Positions 45,001 to 55,200 of a DNA stretch of 64,000 nt are shown here, piece by piece (the first letter of the stretch is position 1; each line of letters opens with the position of its first letter). This DNA comes from Leguminivora glycinivorella. Taxonomy: Eukaryota > Arthropoda > Insecta > Lepidoptera > Tortricidae. A model generated the notes under the pieces. It had not been told where the DNA came from, ran no database searches, and saw nothing but the letters and a program-made list of their open reading frames with translations. The translations under genes and the position numbers were made by a program. Where the stretch lies: the NCBI RefSeq assembly GCF_023078275.1, contig NC_062994.1, positions 7,945,545 to 8,009,544 on the forward strand, given 5' to 3'.

Positions 45001-45352
45001 TTTAATTGGCTAAATACCTGGATGTTATGTCACCATTATCTGTGTTTGGAAATTAAAAAAGAAGACTTTGCAGAAAAAAAACTAAATCGATTCATCCGTT
45101 CGGGAGCTACGATGCCACAAACAGACACACACACAGACAGACAGACAGACTCGTCAAGCTTGTTACACCGAGAAACTTCAAACTTATTTTTGCGTCGGGG
45201 GTTAAAACTAACGTAACGTAAAAAATCCTGAATTAGCTAATAATCGTCATTATCTATCATATTGACTTATGTGTTTGCAAGAAAGGGACAAAACATTTTT
45301 TATCAGTTCAGTAATTTGCTAAGAATATTTATTTTTTGTTTCAGGACATTAA
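38811..45352 (+). CDS. DUF1676 (Osiris)-like secreted/membrane protein, 4 coding exons
   Basis: The coding exons are 38811-39035, 39254-39420, 43431-43518 and 45345-45352. The protein starts MRSFVVFFLIFSCAFAYEKG, a clear signal peptide. An acidic/amphipathic stretch follows. Then comes KGRGMKKMGMAM, a long hydrophobic block (MPLIFHIG..WMLLTTVLAAKSLGVGLMLLVFKIAV), and a His-rich tail (HLKHSKHGHHDW, EHHGH). A basic KGRGxKK leading into a long hydrophobic hairpin resembles DUF1676 of insect Osiris proteins, which are cuticle-secreting-cell membrane or endosomal proteins. The usual N-terminal Cys pair of Osiris proteins is not visible, so family membership is tentative. Exon phases agree only if one base is added in exon 1. 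The total is about 163 aa. Confidence 0.65.
39054..39245 (+). repeat. ~37-bp minisatellite, 5 units, abutting the acceptor of exon 2
   Basis: The unit ccttacgccccgagtgccataatgtttttca(t/c)act(ata) appears five times. The last unit supplies the sequence just before ttccag at 39248-39253. Confidence 0.9.
39254..39420 (+). CDS. Osiris-like exon 2 (basic motif and hydrophobic core)
   Basis: The acceptor is tattccag and the donor gtatga; phase 1 in, 0 out. It encodes SKGRGMKKMG and about 40 mostly hydrophobic residues, enough for one or two membrane passes. Confidence 0.75.
39437..39694. mobile_element. TIR MITE (gtgaatcaacttttcttg family)
   Basis: Arms of about 80 bp (ggtgaatcaactttttcttg..ccatggttacggtcc..gctggttttatgcaaaattatgct) and their complement end at 39694. 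A half copy is at 45505-45590. Confidence 0.8.
39700..39920 (+). mobile_element. tRNA-derived SINE, copy 2
   Basis: The B box is gggttcgagcccc; then ccagtcgcttttcggtgaagg, and a 3' end aatgcctggataacgcaaggaggatgatga. Same family as 16055. Confidence 0.75.
39975..40338 (+). pseudogene. CR1-like LINE ORF2 C-terminal tail
   Basis: It reads EWNVLPESVFPHEYNPGLFK, then ARVNRYLIGK and stop. Then comes the 3' end atcacttaccatcaggtgtgatcgtgg and an A-run. A partial internal duplication (ataggtaagcg) with an inserted segment lies at 40091-40255. Confidence 0.75.
40339..40711. other. Osiris-like intron 2, unassigned
   Basis: AT-rich sequence. I see no repeat landmark or coding potential. Confidence 0.4.
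40716..40932. mobile_element. TIR MITE flanked by TTAA (piggyBac-like candidate)
   Basis: Arms of about 80 bp (gcgggttactcacgtgttaag... gatctttctcaagagtagc and complement) with TTAA at 40712-40715 and 40933-40936. The opposing 64-codon frames are products of the palindrome. Confidence 0.7.
41153..41435. repeat. Inverted copy of the 20380-20615 repeat
   Basis: It shares the landmarks listed there in reverse complement, including tcaatttttgtaagttgaagtc. Confidence 0.65.
41860..42620. repeat. Interspersed repeat with 161-bp tandem hairpin units; relative at 54095-54560 (-)
   Basis: The two ends match the 54-kb copy in inverse orientation: aggtacggtg.gctagatggcg and ggcagtctatgc.ctgtg..acacattttac. 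The middle holds a tandem unit of about 161 bp (42160-42480) containing gtggtcgtgcc...gcacgacc hairpins. Confidence 0.65.
43148..43357. mobile_element. TIR MITE (catacaaaaaag.gtaccc type)
   Basis: The left arm gacaaagtccatacaaaaaagtg..accctgaaatg pairs with catttcagaggtacgcttttttgtatg..attgtctg. Inner parts (agatggcgctgtttcgcagcc) pair less perfectly. Confidence 0.7.
43431..43518 (+). CDS. Osiris-like exon 3 (His-rich tail)
   Basis: The acceptor is tctttgcag and the donor gtacgt; phase 0 in, 1 out. It reads LAAFFTHLKHSKHGHHDW and ends with HYEHH plus G. Nine of 29 residues are His. Confidence 0.75.
43625..43930 (+). mobile_element. LINE/SINE 3' tail ('gagatcgacagtatatataaata' type)
   Basis: ggcgaccgagcttcgct at the start and aaatttcagcgagatcgttagagcgg..gagatcgacagtatatataaatac at the end, a combination seen in truncated lepidopteran retroelements. 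Confidence 0.5.
43931..45344. other. Osiris-like intron 3: repeat at 44570-44750 and Q fragment at 45080-45206
   Basis: Positions 44625-44745 repeat part of 13200-13345. Positions 45085-45206 hold the second half of family Q. Positions 44865-44915 form a long A-rich tract. Sequence 43931-44565 shows no feature. Confidence 0.5.
45345..45352 (+). CDS. Osiris-like exon 4 (8 coding nt)
   Basis: After tgtttcag the exon starts GA CAT TAA, which completes Gly and adds His and the stop. AATAAA at 45391-45396 is a good polyadenylation signal close by. Confidence 0.65.
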
Positions 45353-45390
45353 GCGGTCGCCGAGATTAAACAAATTATAACTAAGCTTTA

Positions 45391-45396
45391 AATAAA
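45391..45396 (+). terminator. Polyadenylation signal of the Osiris-like gene
   Basis: AATAAATAAG occurs 38 nt after the stop codon. Confidence 0.5.
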
Positions 45397-46079
45397 TAAG
45401 AAAAATATAATACCATCAAATGTCTACAGTAGAAATAAGATCGAGTCCACCTTAAAATAAAATTTGTATGACCTTAAGGTCCCTAGTACGTTAGTTCGTT
45501 TGGGTGAATCAACTTTTTCTTGCCTGTTATTGCCATGGTTACGGTCCCCAGAGTCGCTGGTTTTATGCAAAATTATGCTAGGCAAGAATCGTCAGATTTA
45601 TTTTATTTTATTTATCGTATGGCAAGTTTACAATCATACATGCAAATCACAACTTAAATTTAGCATTCCGTAAATAGTCGCTAGCGTCGCTCGTGAGGTT
45701 GATGTGGTCACATGTTATTATTTCTTAATTTTATAAAATATGAAACTGGCTAAATGTAGATTTATTTGTGTGTCGATTTGTATAAACGTGATTTGACTGT
45801 ATTGTCAGGTTGTCTTTTATATAAATTACAGGAATTATTGTAATTTATGTAAAATAATTAATATGTATATTAGTAAGTAAGGTTATTTATTGCCTAAATT
45901 ATAAGAAAAGTAGAAATGCATTTATAAGAATATTAGTTTTAAAATTATTTTTTAAATAAAGAATGTGTTTAATGTTGGTTTTTTTTTTTTTTTGTTTATG
46001 TAACTTTCTAAATGTAAACATTAGTGTCGAATCTATGCTCGCGAAAGTGCGTTTCCAACTTTCCACATTAATCTATCGG

Positions 46080-46315
46080 ATGTAGGCCCAATCATGATCC
46101 TCCTTGCGTTATCCCGGCATTTGCCACGGCTCATGGGAGCCTGGTGTCCGCTTTGACAACTAATCCCAATATTTGGCGCAGGCACTAGTTATTACGAAAG
46201 CGACTGCCATCTGACCTTCCAACCCGAAGGGTAACTAGGCCTTATTGGAATTAGTCCGGTTTCCTCACGATGTTTTCACCGAAATGCGACTGGCAAATAT
46301 CAAATGCCAAAACTT
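46080..46315 (-). mobile_element. tRNA-derived SINE, 3' part (inverted)
   Basis: It is the complement of the SINE tail at 16160-16250 and 39790-39905 (aacccgaagggtaactaggcc, ggtttcctcacgatgttttcacc, cctccttgcgttat). The tRNA head is missing. Confidence 0.75.
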
Positions 46316-46319
46316 AGTT

Positions 46320-46815
46320 GGCATTATTACTACCACGCATAGCATATACGACACATTTGGCAGAATATTGTTTCACAGAACATTACTTTGGTTTAGCATA
46401 ATTGTATGTATCATAATAATCGTAAAGCATACTAATACAAGAGCAGAATTATGACACGCTATCGAAAAGGAATTACTGTCTCAGAGCCCCCGTTAGGTAC
46501 GACGACGAGCAAAGCGAGGAGGAGTGTTAGGTACCTATTTTGCATCCCCAACACATCTGATTAGCTATCAAAAAGCAAATTGCAACTTTTTGCCGCCTAA
46601 ATATTATGCACAAATATTATCTGCGAAAGTACTATTCAACTAGAAGACTATTACCTATGCTCATCAACATTATGCCAACGTACGATTCGGTATTATAAAA
46701 ATCTGCGAAATGATTTATGCCAAAGTATATTCTGCGTAAGGTATTTCTGCCAAACGTGACTTGTGCCAAGAACTATTTTGCAAATCAAATATACATGCGA
46801 AAAAAGTTTCTGCAA
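46320..46815. repeat. 'TGCSA' word-repeat element, copy 2
   Basis: It has the same degenerate words as 5560-6470 (tttggcagaat, tctgcgaaa, ttatgccaa, tttgcaa) and the same block, acgacgacgagcaaagcgaggagga (46499-46523). Confidence 0.55.
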
Positions 46816-46818
46816 GGT

Positions 46819-47412
46819 AATACAATACAATACTCTTTATTGCACACCTTGATAAAATACAACAATACAAAACATGGAAGCAACACGAACAAAGGTAAAC
46901 AACAGGCGGTCTTATCGCTAAAGAGCGATTTCTTCCAGACAACCTTAAGGTAGCGGAAATTGATAAATTTACATAATGTCAGTAGGTGTCAGCAAATTCG
47001 AAGAAGTAAACTTATCGCACAATATAGACAAAAAATTTAACATACTTACATAAACATACATATATAAAGATAAATAACTAAATGCATAAATATATAAATA
47101 AAATATATATAAATAAATACACATAATATGTGTATTTATTTATATATGTTATATTATAACAGTACCAGGTTATTTAGAAGGAGTAATCAGACAAAAATAT
47201 TACGGAAGAGATAAAAAATGGAGTTTAAGTAGTCTCTTGAAAGAGTTAGGAGACTGAGCACGTCTATGTCATGAGGTAGGGAATTCCAAAGTCGCACAGC
47301 TTGAAAAGTAAAAGAATGATTATAGAACTTTGAAGAAGAGGAGGGGACAGAAAGAATTAAATTCTGGGCGCACCTAGTAGAACAGAGATAACTAAAGCGA
47401 ACCTGTTTCATG
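46819..47412 (-). pseudogene. LINE ORF2 C-terminus and 3' UTR (minus strand)
   Basis: The minus frame 47411-47187 reads FYNHSFTFQAVRLWNSLP, typical of the end of Jockey/CR1 ORF2. Its 3' UTR runs to gcaataaagagtattgtattgtatt (46819-46845), a simple-repeat LINE tail. Confidence 0.75.
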
Positions 47413-48024
47413 AAAATCTGTCCACTATGTCGCGGTCGGGGGTTTTTTGAAATTTTAAATTTTGTGATTAGGTTAGTAATGTTATATGCCTAATTTATAC
47501 CAATCGCAGTAGTGGGACCGTGCTCCTGCCATCTCGAGGTAAATTGGAAACTTATCTACCGTTCCCGCACGTTTCCATAGAGCGTGCTGCCATCTTGTGA
47601 GCTACATTAGAAACATCACATTTACGCCTCGCGATAAAAATCGAGGTCAGTCTAAATCAAATGGACAAACGCTATTGATAATATGGTTATCGTAGCTATC
47701 TCTGTCGCTCTTACTTATTCGCGCGACAGAGCCAGACTGGCGTTTTGATCGTATCTAGTTGTTGAACGCTCACATTGATCTCGATCTCGACCTCGTCGAC
47801 CTACTGTTGAATAAATGCATAGCAAAACCAATAGATGGCGTCATAATCAGCATTACGTTACTCATCTTTAGAGATATACAATCGCATAATTAAACAGATG
47901 TCACTTTATTAAGTATATCGCACATGTGCGACGTTTTGAGTCATGGGACTCTAACAGAACAAGCGTCTATGATGAGCGGCATATATAAATAAATAAATAA
48001 ATAAATTTAATAAATCATGAATAA

Positions 48025-48059
<35 letters not shown>

Positions 48060-48605
48060 ATATAAAACTTACGGCAAATCAACTTTTCCTTGACCAACTT
48101 TTTGGTGCATATTTCCTTCGGGATTTCATTGAATATTTTAACAAATAATATCTGTGATGCTTTATCACATGTTTAGTTACGTCTTCACTCATAAAATTCA
48201 CTATTATTTGGTGCAAAACAGGTTGGAAAAGCGTATTTACCAACAAGCTACATTCACATGGACGGAATACTGACACTGACAGTTGTCAACTAAGTTGACA
48301 ATGATTATTTATGAAGCATACTATTTGAAAAATATTTAGGATGCAATATTTAATGTAACATTTAGAAAGAAATCTGATATTTTGCCTCAAATTTGATTTA
48401 CAAAACTGGTTAAAAACCTTTGATAAAGTAATATTTGCATATTTATTTATACCACGATATAAAATGTTTCATTACGTACTAGAAATCAATATCAATAGCT
48501 CTGTCTCTCTCTAAAACACGTGCAATCATGCAGGTGTTACTACTGATAGGTAAACAATTATTTGCTGAGAGAACATGGACGTTAAATGTATAAGGTGTAC
48601 GGCTT
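47413..48605. other. Intergenic; Q fragment, (AAAT)n microsatellite
   Basis: Positions 47410-47470 match the distal end of family Q. An (AAAT)n tract spans 47985-48062. Nothing else is recognised. Confidence 0.5.
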
Positions 48606-48614
48606 AGTAAACAA

Positions 48615-48967
48615 AGCAGTCTGCATTACGTCTGTAGTGTGTCTGCAAAACGTCTGCAGTCCGCGTTATGTCTGTAAAACGTCTGTAGTGTGTCTGCAAA
48701 ACGTCTGCAGTCCGCGTTATGTCTGTAAAACGTCTGTATTGTGTCTGCAAAACGTCTGCAGTCCGCGTTATGTCTGTAAAACGTCTGTATTGTGTCTGCA
48801 AAACGTCTGCAGTCCACGTTATGTCTGTAAAACGTCTGTAGTGTGTCTGCAAAACGTCTGCAGTCCGCGTTATGTCTGTAAAACGTCTGTATTGTGTCTG
48901 CAAAACGTCTGCAGTCCGCGGTATGTCTGTAATGTGTCTGCAAAACGTCTGCAGTCCGCATTATGTC
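48615..48967 (+). repeat. 51-bp minisatellite, about 7 units
   Basis: The unit gtctgtagtgtgtctgcaaa acgtctgcagtccgcgttat plus gtctgtaaaac repeats at 51 bp, each unit carrying CTGCAG. Because 51 is 17 codons, three frames are open on both strands. The array stops immediately before a TATA-like motif. Confidence 0.9.
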
Positions 48968-48979
48968 TGGATTAAAGGC

Positions 48980-48987
48980 TATAAAAG
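48980..48987 (+). promoter_or_regulatory. TATAAAAG motif downstream of the minisatellite
   Basis: TATAAAAG is followed by about 80 bp of GC-richer sequence and then ctggtgagtg, a strong splice-donor match at 49072. This could be a promoter with a non-coding first exon (48980-49071), or the U3/R part of a solo LTR whose repeats act as enhancer. The sequence alone cannot decide. Confidence 0.35.
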
Positions 48988-49079
48988 AGTCGGAGCGAGC
49001 CGACGCGCGGGATTCCTATCTACAAGACTTAACAGTGTCTTTGGCTTTCGTGTGTTATACTGGTGAGTGAAGTTGTTCT

Positions 49080-51450
49080 GCTATTGTTTCTTTGTTTGTT
49101 TTTACTTGGAAATTATTCTAAGTGATTGTAAACTTTGAAATTGTGTCTGTTTGATTGTGCGGGGATAACATCGTCGTACAGTTGAATTTAGACCTGTGGT
49201 GGAATTGCTTTACCGTCAGTTGTGGGGTTATTTTAGTATACTATTTATAGTGTAGTGTTACATTTAAATTGATGTATATAGTGAAGTTTTCTGTGCTTTG
49301 TTTCATCATGAGCGCCATCAAGCATTACAAAGCCTGGATCGATGTATGGCTGGTGCTTGGAGATAAGTCTGTGTTTGGTTTTGTAGGGAGTAATTCTTGC
49401 AAAACTAAGCTTAGATTATAGCACGTAAAGGAAACTTCACTCGTTTGTTTAGTTGGTCAGTAAAATTGAACTTAGTAATTTTCTACGGGATTATTTTGTG
49501 AAAGTTATAAGCCAGATCATTGTTTGTGACAGATTGTTGTCCGGCTAAGCGCTTTATACCTTCCGGTGTTAAACATAAGGCGTTTAGGGGGTCTTTTCGT
49601 TTCAAGTGGAGGCTTGGGCGCCTTTATTTATACTTACAAAAGGCGTACTTTCACTCACTGGTCTCAAAGAGTCCAACTGTTAGATGGAAGTGAGGACTTT
49701 CACGATTGACAAAAGACATTAGGAGTAATCCTTGCTCACTGAAGTCGGCAGTATTTGGGGCTGGGGTCCTATATATATATATATAATTATTTACTCGGTG
49801 CTCTGGTTCATGCTGGCGTTGGTCGCTGGGGATTTCGATTGTGATCGATCCATATCTAAGTAAAGTTTGATCGCAGCTGGGTCTCCTATGTGGCTGGTAC
49901 TGGTGTGTCCTAGAATACTGGATATATACACGGATAGGGCGATCTACTCTCTGCTACCCTAGCCTGCGGGCAAAAGTAGAGGGGGGGGTCTAACCAATAC
50001 AAGCCTATAGGTTGCTTATCTCAGCTTCGCTGGCTGAACTGTACAGCTTATGGTAGGGATACACTTGTGCATATTCTGAACACAAGATCTATGGTAAGTG
50101 ATGGTCTGTGTTTCAGATTTGCTAGAGTAGGGAAAACGATAGGATTAGGGTAGCGTCACACACTATTTCTATGAAAGTAGGGTTCTTTTATGATTGGTCT
50201 TAAACTATAATTGGTCAATGTGTATTTATATGGTTAAAATGGACTTTAAATGTGGTGTTTACTATCTTATAATATGTGGTAAAACTGTCAATCTAAAAAA
50301 TCTCTTATTACTTAATTTATCTGAGTGAAATGAATAATTGTGGTAGCAATTTCTGATCTTTTGGTGTAGCGATGGAACGCTAAGTGTTGCTAACTGGTTT
50401 TTCAAGGTAAATTCTATCAAGTTGGCTAGGGAAACTAACTATCTTTATAATAAAAGGATTGCTTTTGTTATAGGGACCAGTGGCATGCGAGCGCCGTCCA
50501 CCGATGGAAAGTCAAAGCTTAGAAGAGTTAGTAGACTTACTTAGTTCTCATAAAAGTTAGCGACTGCTCGGTGTTTCGTTAAAACATTAGAAATATCGAG
50601 AAGTTATGGTCTATTCTCAGTATTGGGGAAAAGGGGGGTTTAGCTAGGGAAAAAGAAACAAAATAAAAAAGGGGGTTAGTTCATAGATAGATAGCCCTTC
50701 AGGCTTACTTGCTTAGGATTCCCGATAACGTGGTTTGATTGGGCTTAAGGATTCCAGACGGTATCGCAAGTTCTCACCCCAAACCGGAATCGAAAATAGA
50801 GCGTAGCCGATGATTACTAAAATATTTTTTATTATTTATTTCATATATGCTTCACTCACTAATTTCTATACTATATGTCTCACGGAAGTATAACGTCTAT
50901 CATCACAGACTATACCTATAATAGTACAAGTACAGCAGGCAAGTGCTTTGATGTTCACGAAATGCCGCCTTTTTAAATGCCTACAAAATTTGTACAAAGA
51001 AACCAGCCGCACGTGCGCATCGTCGGATGATAGGGTTGCCTATGGATTAAAACGAATTAATTACTCAGATAAAATTGTATACTATTATATTTAAGTCTTG
51101 GGTACTTTCTAGGCATGTGTAGTATATATTACAGTATTTTGGTTTATGTTCCAACATCACAAGCCTTATTGATCTTTTCCGTGGGACTTAATCAATATTA
51201 GATCTGTGTAAGAATGTCCTATGGTGCATATTTTATTCATGGTGTCTATTTAACTTAGCATTGTTAGCCATTCCGCACGAGGACATCGCATATGAACCTT
51301 TAAAAAAATTCGCGACGTAAAATAACAATAGAAAGTGCGAACGTGCGTTCCGTGAGAACGCGCGTGCCACCCCTGATTAGGCCGCGAACTCGCGGCCGCC
51401 GGCATGTACTTGTAGCACGGCGATAGAATCGCGGAGTGAGCCGGCCCTGG
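49080..51450. other. 2.4 kb without recognised genes or known repeats
   Basis: Unlike most of the window it shares no block with other regions here. It holds G-rich purine tracts at 50622-50675 (ggggaaaaggggggt) and a TA run at 49771-49783. No ORF over 60 codons was found. It may be single-copy sequence or an unrecognised LTR-type element. Confidence 0.4.
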
Positions 51451-51452
51451 GA

Positions 51453-51577
51453 GGTTACCATGACGTGCTAAAGCCGTTCAGTTTAGGTTGAGAGAGAGGG
51501 ACGGAGCTATGTAACTGCTATAGCTGTGTCCCTTTCTCTCAACCTAAACTGAACGTCTTTAGTACGTCATGGTAACC
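51453..51577. mobile_element. 125-nt near-perfect foldback
   Basis: ggttaccatgacgt.ctaaag ... cagtttaggttgagagagaggga pairs with its complement ending ggtaacc. The arms are about 52 nt and the loop about 20 nt. Confidence 0.85.
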
Positions 51578-51952
51578 CCCAGATTGAGTATTAAAAGTAT
51601 ATCTGTATCTTTCAATATATAGTACCTATATTTAATGAGTGTGTAAAGGATGACATAAGGTTATTTAGATCCCGCTTAATACGTCGATCTATATTTTATT
51701 CTATATCTATGTTGATAACTTATCTTATCACATTAGTGAGCATCACACAACCGCGGACATAAGTCGAGTTTTACAACCAAAAACATCTGCGTTGTCACTT
51801 CATCCGATCTATCTCAAAGTTGACGAAAAGATTAATATATCATTTTAAATAAAATCTACATTTCAAATTGGAACACCAACATTTTGTGAGCGAGTGACTT
51901 TTTTCGGGCATTGTTCAAGTTGTTGTGATGTGAACTGCTTAAACTTTAGTGA

Positions 51953-51960
51953 TATAAAAG
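51953..51960 (+). promoter_or_regulatory. Possible BRAT1 TATA box
   Basis: TATAAAAG lies 178 bp upstream of the BRAT1 start codon. It is a fair match in position, but this type of housekeeping gene often lacks a TATA box. Confidence 0.3.
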
Positions 51961-52137
51961 ATAAATATAACTAGTGAATTTAAAGGTGTTTTAAATTGTC
52001 AAACAACTAAAGTAACACAATAATATCTTTATGAATTTGGAAATAAAAGCGACCAAGACGCAGTTGTGATTAAGTACATTTTGAGTTTTATTTCTAAATT
52101 AAGTAGTGATCTCAAAGATAATAGATAACACAGTAAA

Positions 52138-52282
52138 ATGACGATGGGCAATCTAAAATATGTGGAAAGTGCAATTAAAATGAAGTTTAAATCATTACTT
52201 GAAAAAATAAATGAGCCAAATTTTGTAATGGACAACTTCTACTCTGATAGTTTAATCAAAAAAATGTTGGAGCATGAGCCAG
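52138..52282 (+). CDS. BRAT1: BRAT1 exon 1 (start)
   Basis: It reads MTMGNLKYVESAIKMKFKSL, then a helix up to LIKKMLEHEP, ending in phase 1 before gtaatt. No in-frame Met precedes it within the apparent 5' UTR. A family-T element begins 8 bp after the donor. Confidence 0.8.
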
Positions 52283-55200
52283 GTAATTAATAGTTATTTG
52301 TTATACAAGGGGGCAAAGTTGTATTTTAACGCCGAGTGTGGAATTGAAAAACGAGCAAGTGAACTTGCGAGTTTTTTAACACACGAGAAGTAAAATACAT
52401 TTGCACCCGAGTGTAACACAAAACTTTTCCCCTCATTATAGCGAGGAAACTACAACGCAAAAAATGCGTTTATCACTGCTTCCAGTAGTTCCACGGGTGG
52501 TAAATCATCTTTATTACTAGATTCACCTACTTTTATCAATTTTGAAGCAGTTAATTTGACTTTATTCAAGGTCAAATTACTTTACCCACTAGTGGATAAA
52601 ATGCGTTTTTACCCGCTGGTATTAAAGGACAAAACACGTGTTTCCGAGCTAGTGAGGGGAAAATTTATTTATACATACATCTGTGAGTGTGTTTAGTAAA
52701 ACGTCCCACTTTGTCGATTACTATTAAGGCGAGATTTACTTGTATCTTTATGCGAATAAACTGACAAAGCGGCTTTATAGCTATCAACAAAGTGGGACGT
52801 TTTCCCGTGCACACTCACATACCTATACACCGTGTTTTTTTTTGTTTTCTGAATTCGACACGTAGCTAGGTTCATTATCAGGAACCACCCTGTATGTCAC
52901 TTTTAGTTAAATTCGCAAAAAATAATTGTTCACCATTTTCATACATAATAAATTGATTTATTAGTGTGAGAGACCCTTAATAATAACATTCAAGTTAGTG
53001 TTAAGTGATTAACGGCACATGTCAAAACAAATAACATTTAGGAATTGGTAAAGGCTGTCACACACGTATTTAGAAATTATCTTTATTTTTTAATAACTCG
53101 ATAAACGTAATTAAGAGTCAAGACGCTAGTTTCTTAGAGAAATTAATTCTATTTAATGTAATGAATTGTCCCTTAAAGTTAACGGAATTCAATAAAAACA
53201 GGGTGTATGTCCGTTTTTGTCGTATTGCTACGCATCAGTGCTTCTCTAATATTACTATTTTATTGTTAACCAAACTCTCTTATCTTATATGGTAAAAAAT
53301 CTATCAAACTAAATCCCACTATCAGGAAAGGAAATGACAACATTTCGATGGTTATCTGAGTACACATTGACACGGGTCCATATTAGCTCATATAAATTTA
53401 TTTGTTATAAAATTATTGTTTATACCGATTTGTGCTCCGAATGATCATTTCTCATAATTTTACTTATCATAATTTTGTTTCATTATTATCAATAGTAATA
53501 CTATCACTGTTCATAATAATCATTTAGTCGAAAATTTTTAATCATAAACTCTATACAAATATTTAATAACAGTTATAATTTTGTGTTTAAGAAAATCCTT
53601 CATCATAAAATTATTTAAAAAGTTTTGGGGAAGTTCTATGAAAAACTTGTGCCATTTATAGAAGCGCGCCTGAAGCTTTTACAGTGACATACAATTTACA
53701 TTAAAAATTAGTTTCTGGTTCGCTCACGGTCAACCTAACACGCTCCTCCTCGCTACGCTCGTCGTCGCACCTAACTGGACTGTCACATGTGATGTCTGTT
53801 CTGTTAAAAATAATATAACGATAAATTATATTACTCGCAATCGTTATGATCAATAAGTATATAAACATAAACATTAGTATAAAACGTATTTATGATGAAT
53901 GACATTATGAACATAAGTCATTCGAAGTTACGATAGTTATTAACATAAAATTGTTATAAATAATGATTGTTATAATGTAAAATTGTATGAGAAACTTTTC
54001 GGACTACCAATAATCTATATAACAATTTTATATGAACTTTGGCGCACCCCCCCCCCCCCCCCCCCCCGATAGTACTCTTTATTATACTGTGGCATTGATG
54101 TGTTTGATTACAGCAAAGAGGATCGAGTATTATAGAGAGTTACTGTCGAAGTAAAATGTGTAACCACAGCGCATAGACTGCCATCTTAGCCTTATGCTTT
54201 AAGCATAAGTGGTAAATGCGAATAATAATTGTAATTTTTATGAATGTACCTGCACTTCCTAGCTGTAATTTAGTTTTAAGGAATACTTGCTGTGCCCTAA
54301 CAGGGTTCATGTGTGAACTTACCTTATTGTAACACCTGCTTGTACCACATGATTATTATGCAATAAATTATGAATTATTATTATGAATTATCTCTTGACA
54401 CAGGCTTAAAACTTTTGAACCTCAGTTTTGACATTTAGGCCCATATTTGGCTTGATATGTCTTAAAATGTCAAATATTAATATTAGTGCCATTTAGCTGA
54501 GCGTACCCCAAAGGTGTAATGCCATCTAGGCCACCGTACCTAGATGGCCACCGTACCTTTTTCTGTATGGTACTGAGGTACTTAATTACGTTTTTTTCTT
54601 AGACTTTTATCTGTCTATACGGAGTTATATATGTCTTTGGTTACAGTGTATGATTTTGTCATAACGTGGAGTTTTATATATATTTGTACAATGATCTCAA
54701 TGTAGCCATAGATTAAATATAAGAAGATCATACAATCCCAGCATACATTAAAATACGCCCGCCTAAGAACGCGTATACACTACACGGACTACACCACACA
54801 TTCGCTAGCTCGTAGTTCAACCCTAGAATCCATTCGCTAGTTCGTGTTGCAATTCCACGCTCACTTAAAATACAACTTTGCTCCCTTGTATAACAAATAA
54901 GTATTAAATAAAAACGAGATAGAATCACATTCATCATTTGTTTATTAAAAATAATAAACTAATGAACAGGTGCCGTAGCCAAATGGCATTTCTGCGACGC
55001 AAAACGAAAACGAAACGCCGCGAAAGATAGTGTGGCTCTGTCACGCCAATAAGCACGAGCGATATATCTACGAGCGTTTTTCGTGAGCGTTTGTGCCATT
55101 CGGCTACGTACCTAGAGATTTATTTGCTTTACACAGTTATTTTCTTTACAGAACTCAATGTAGCTTGTAGTTTAAGTATCCTGCTGGGTGAGCCCATTCG

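Noticed and set aside
48586..49066. Open frames of 99-129 codons on both strands over the 51-bp minisatellite
   Set aside because: A 51-bp period (17 codons) keeps several frames open at once. Cys/Arg-rich repeats on both strands are a periodicity effect.
50622..50675. Polypurine tract of an LTR retrotransposon
   Set aside because: ggggaaaagggggg looks like one, but I found no matching LTRs, primer-binding site or gag/pol fragments nearby, so it is left as an open possibility only.
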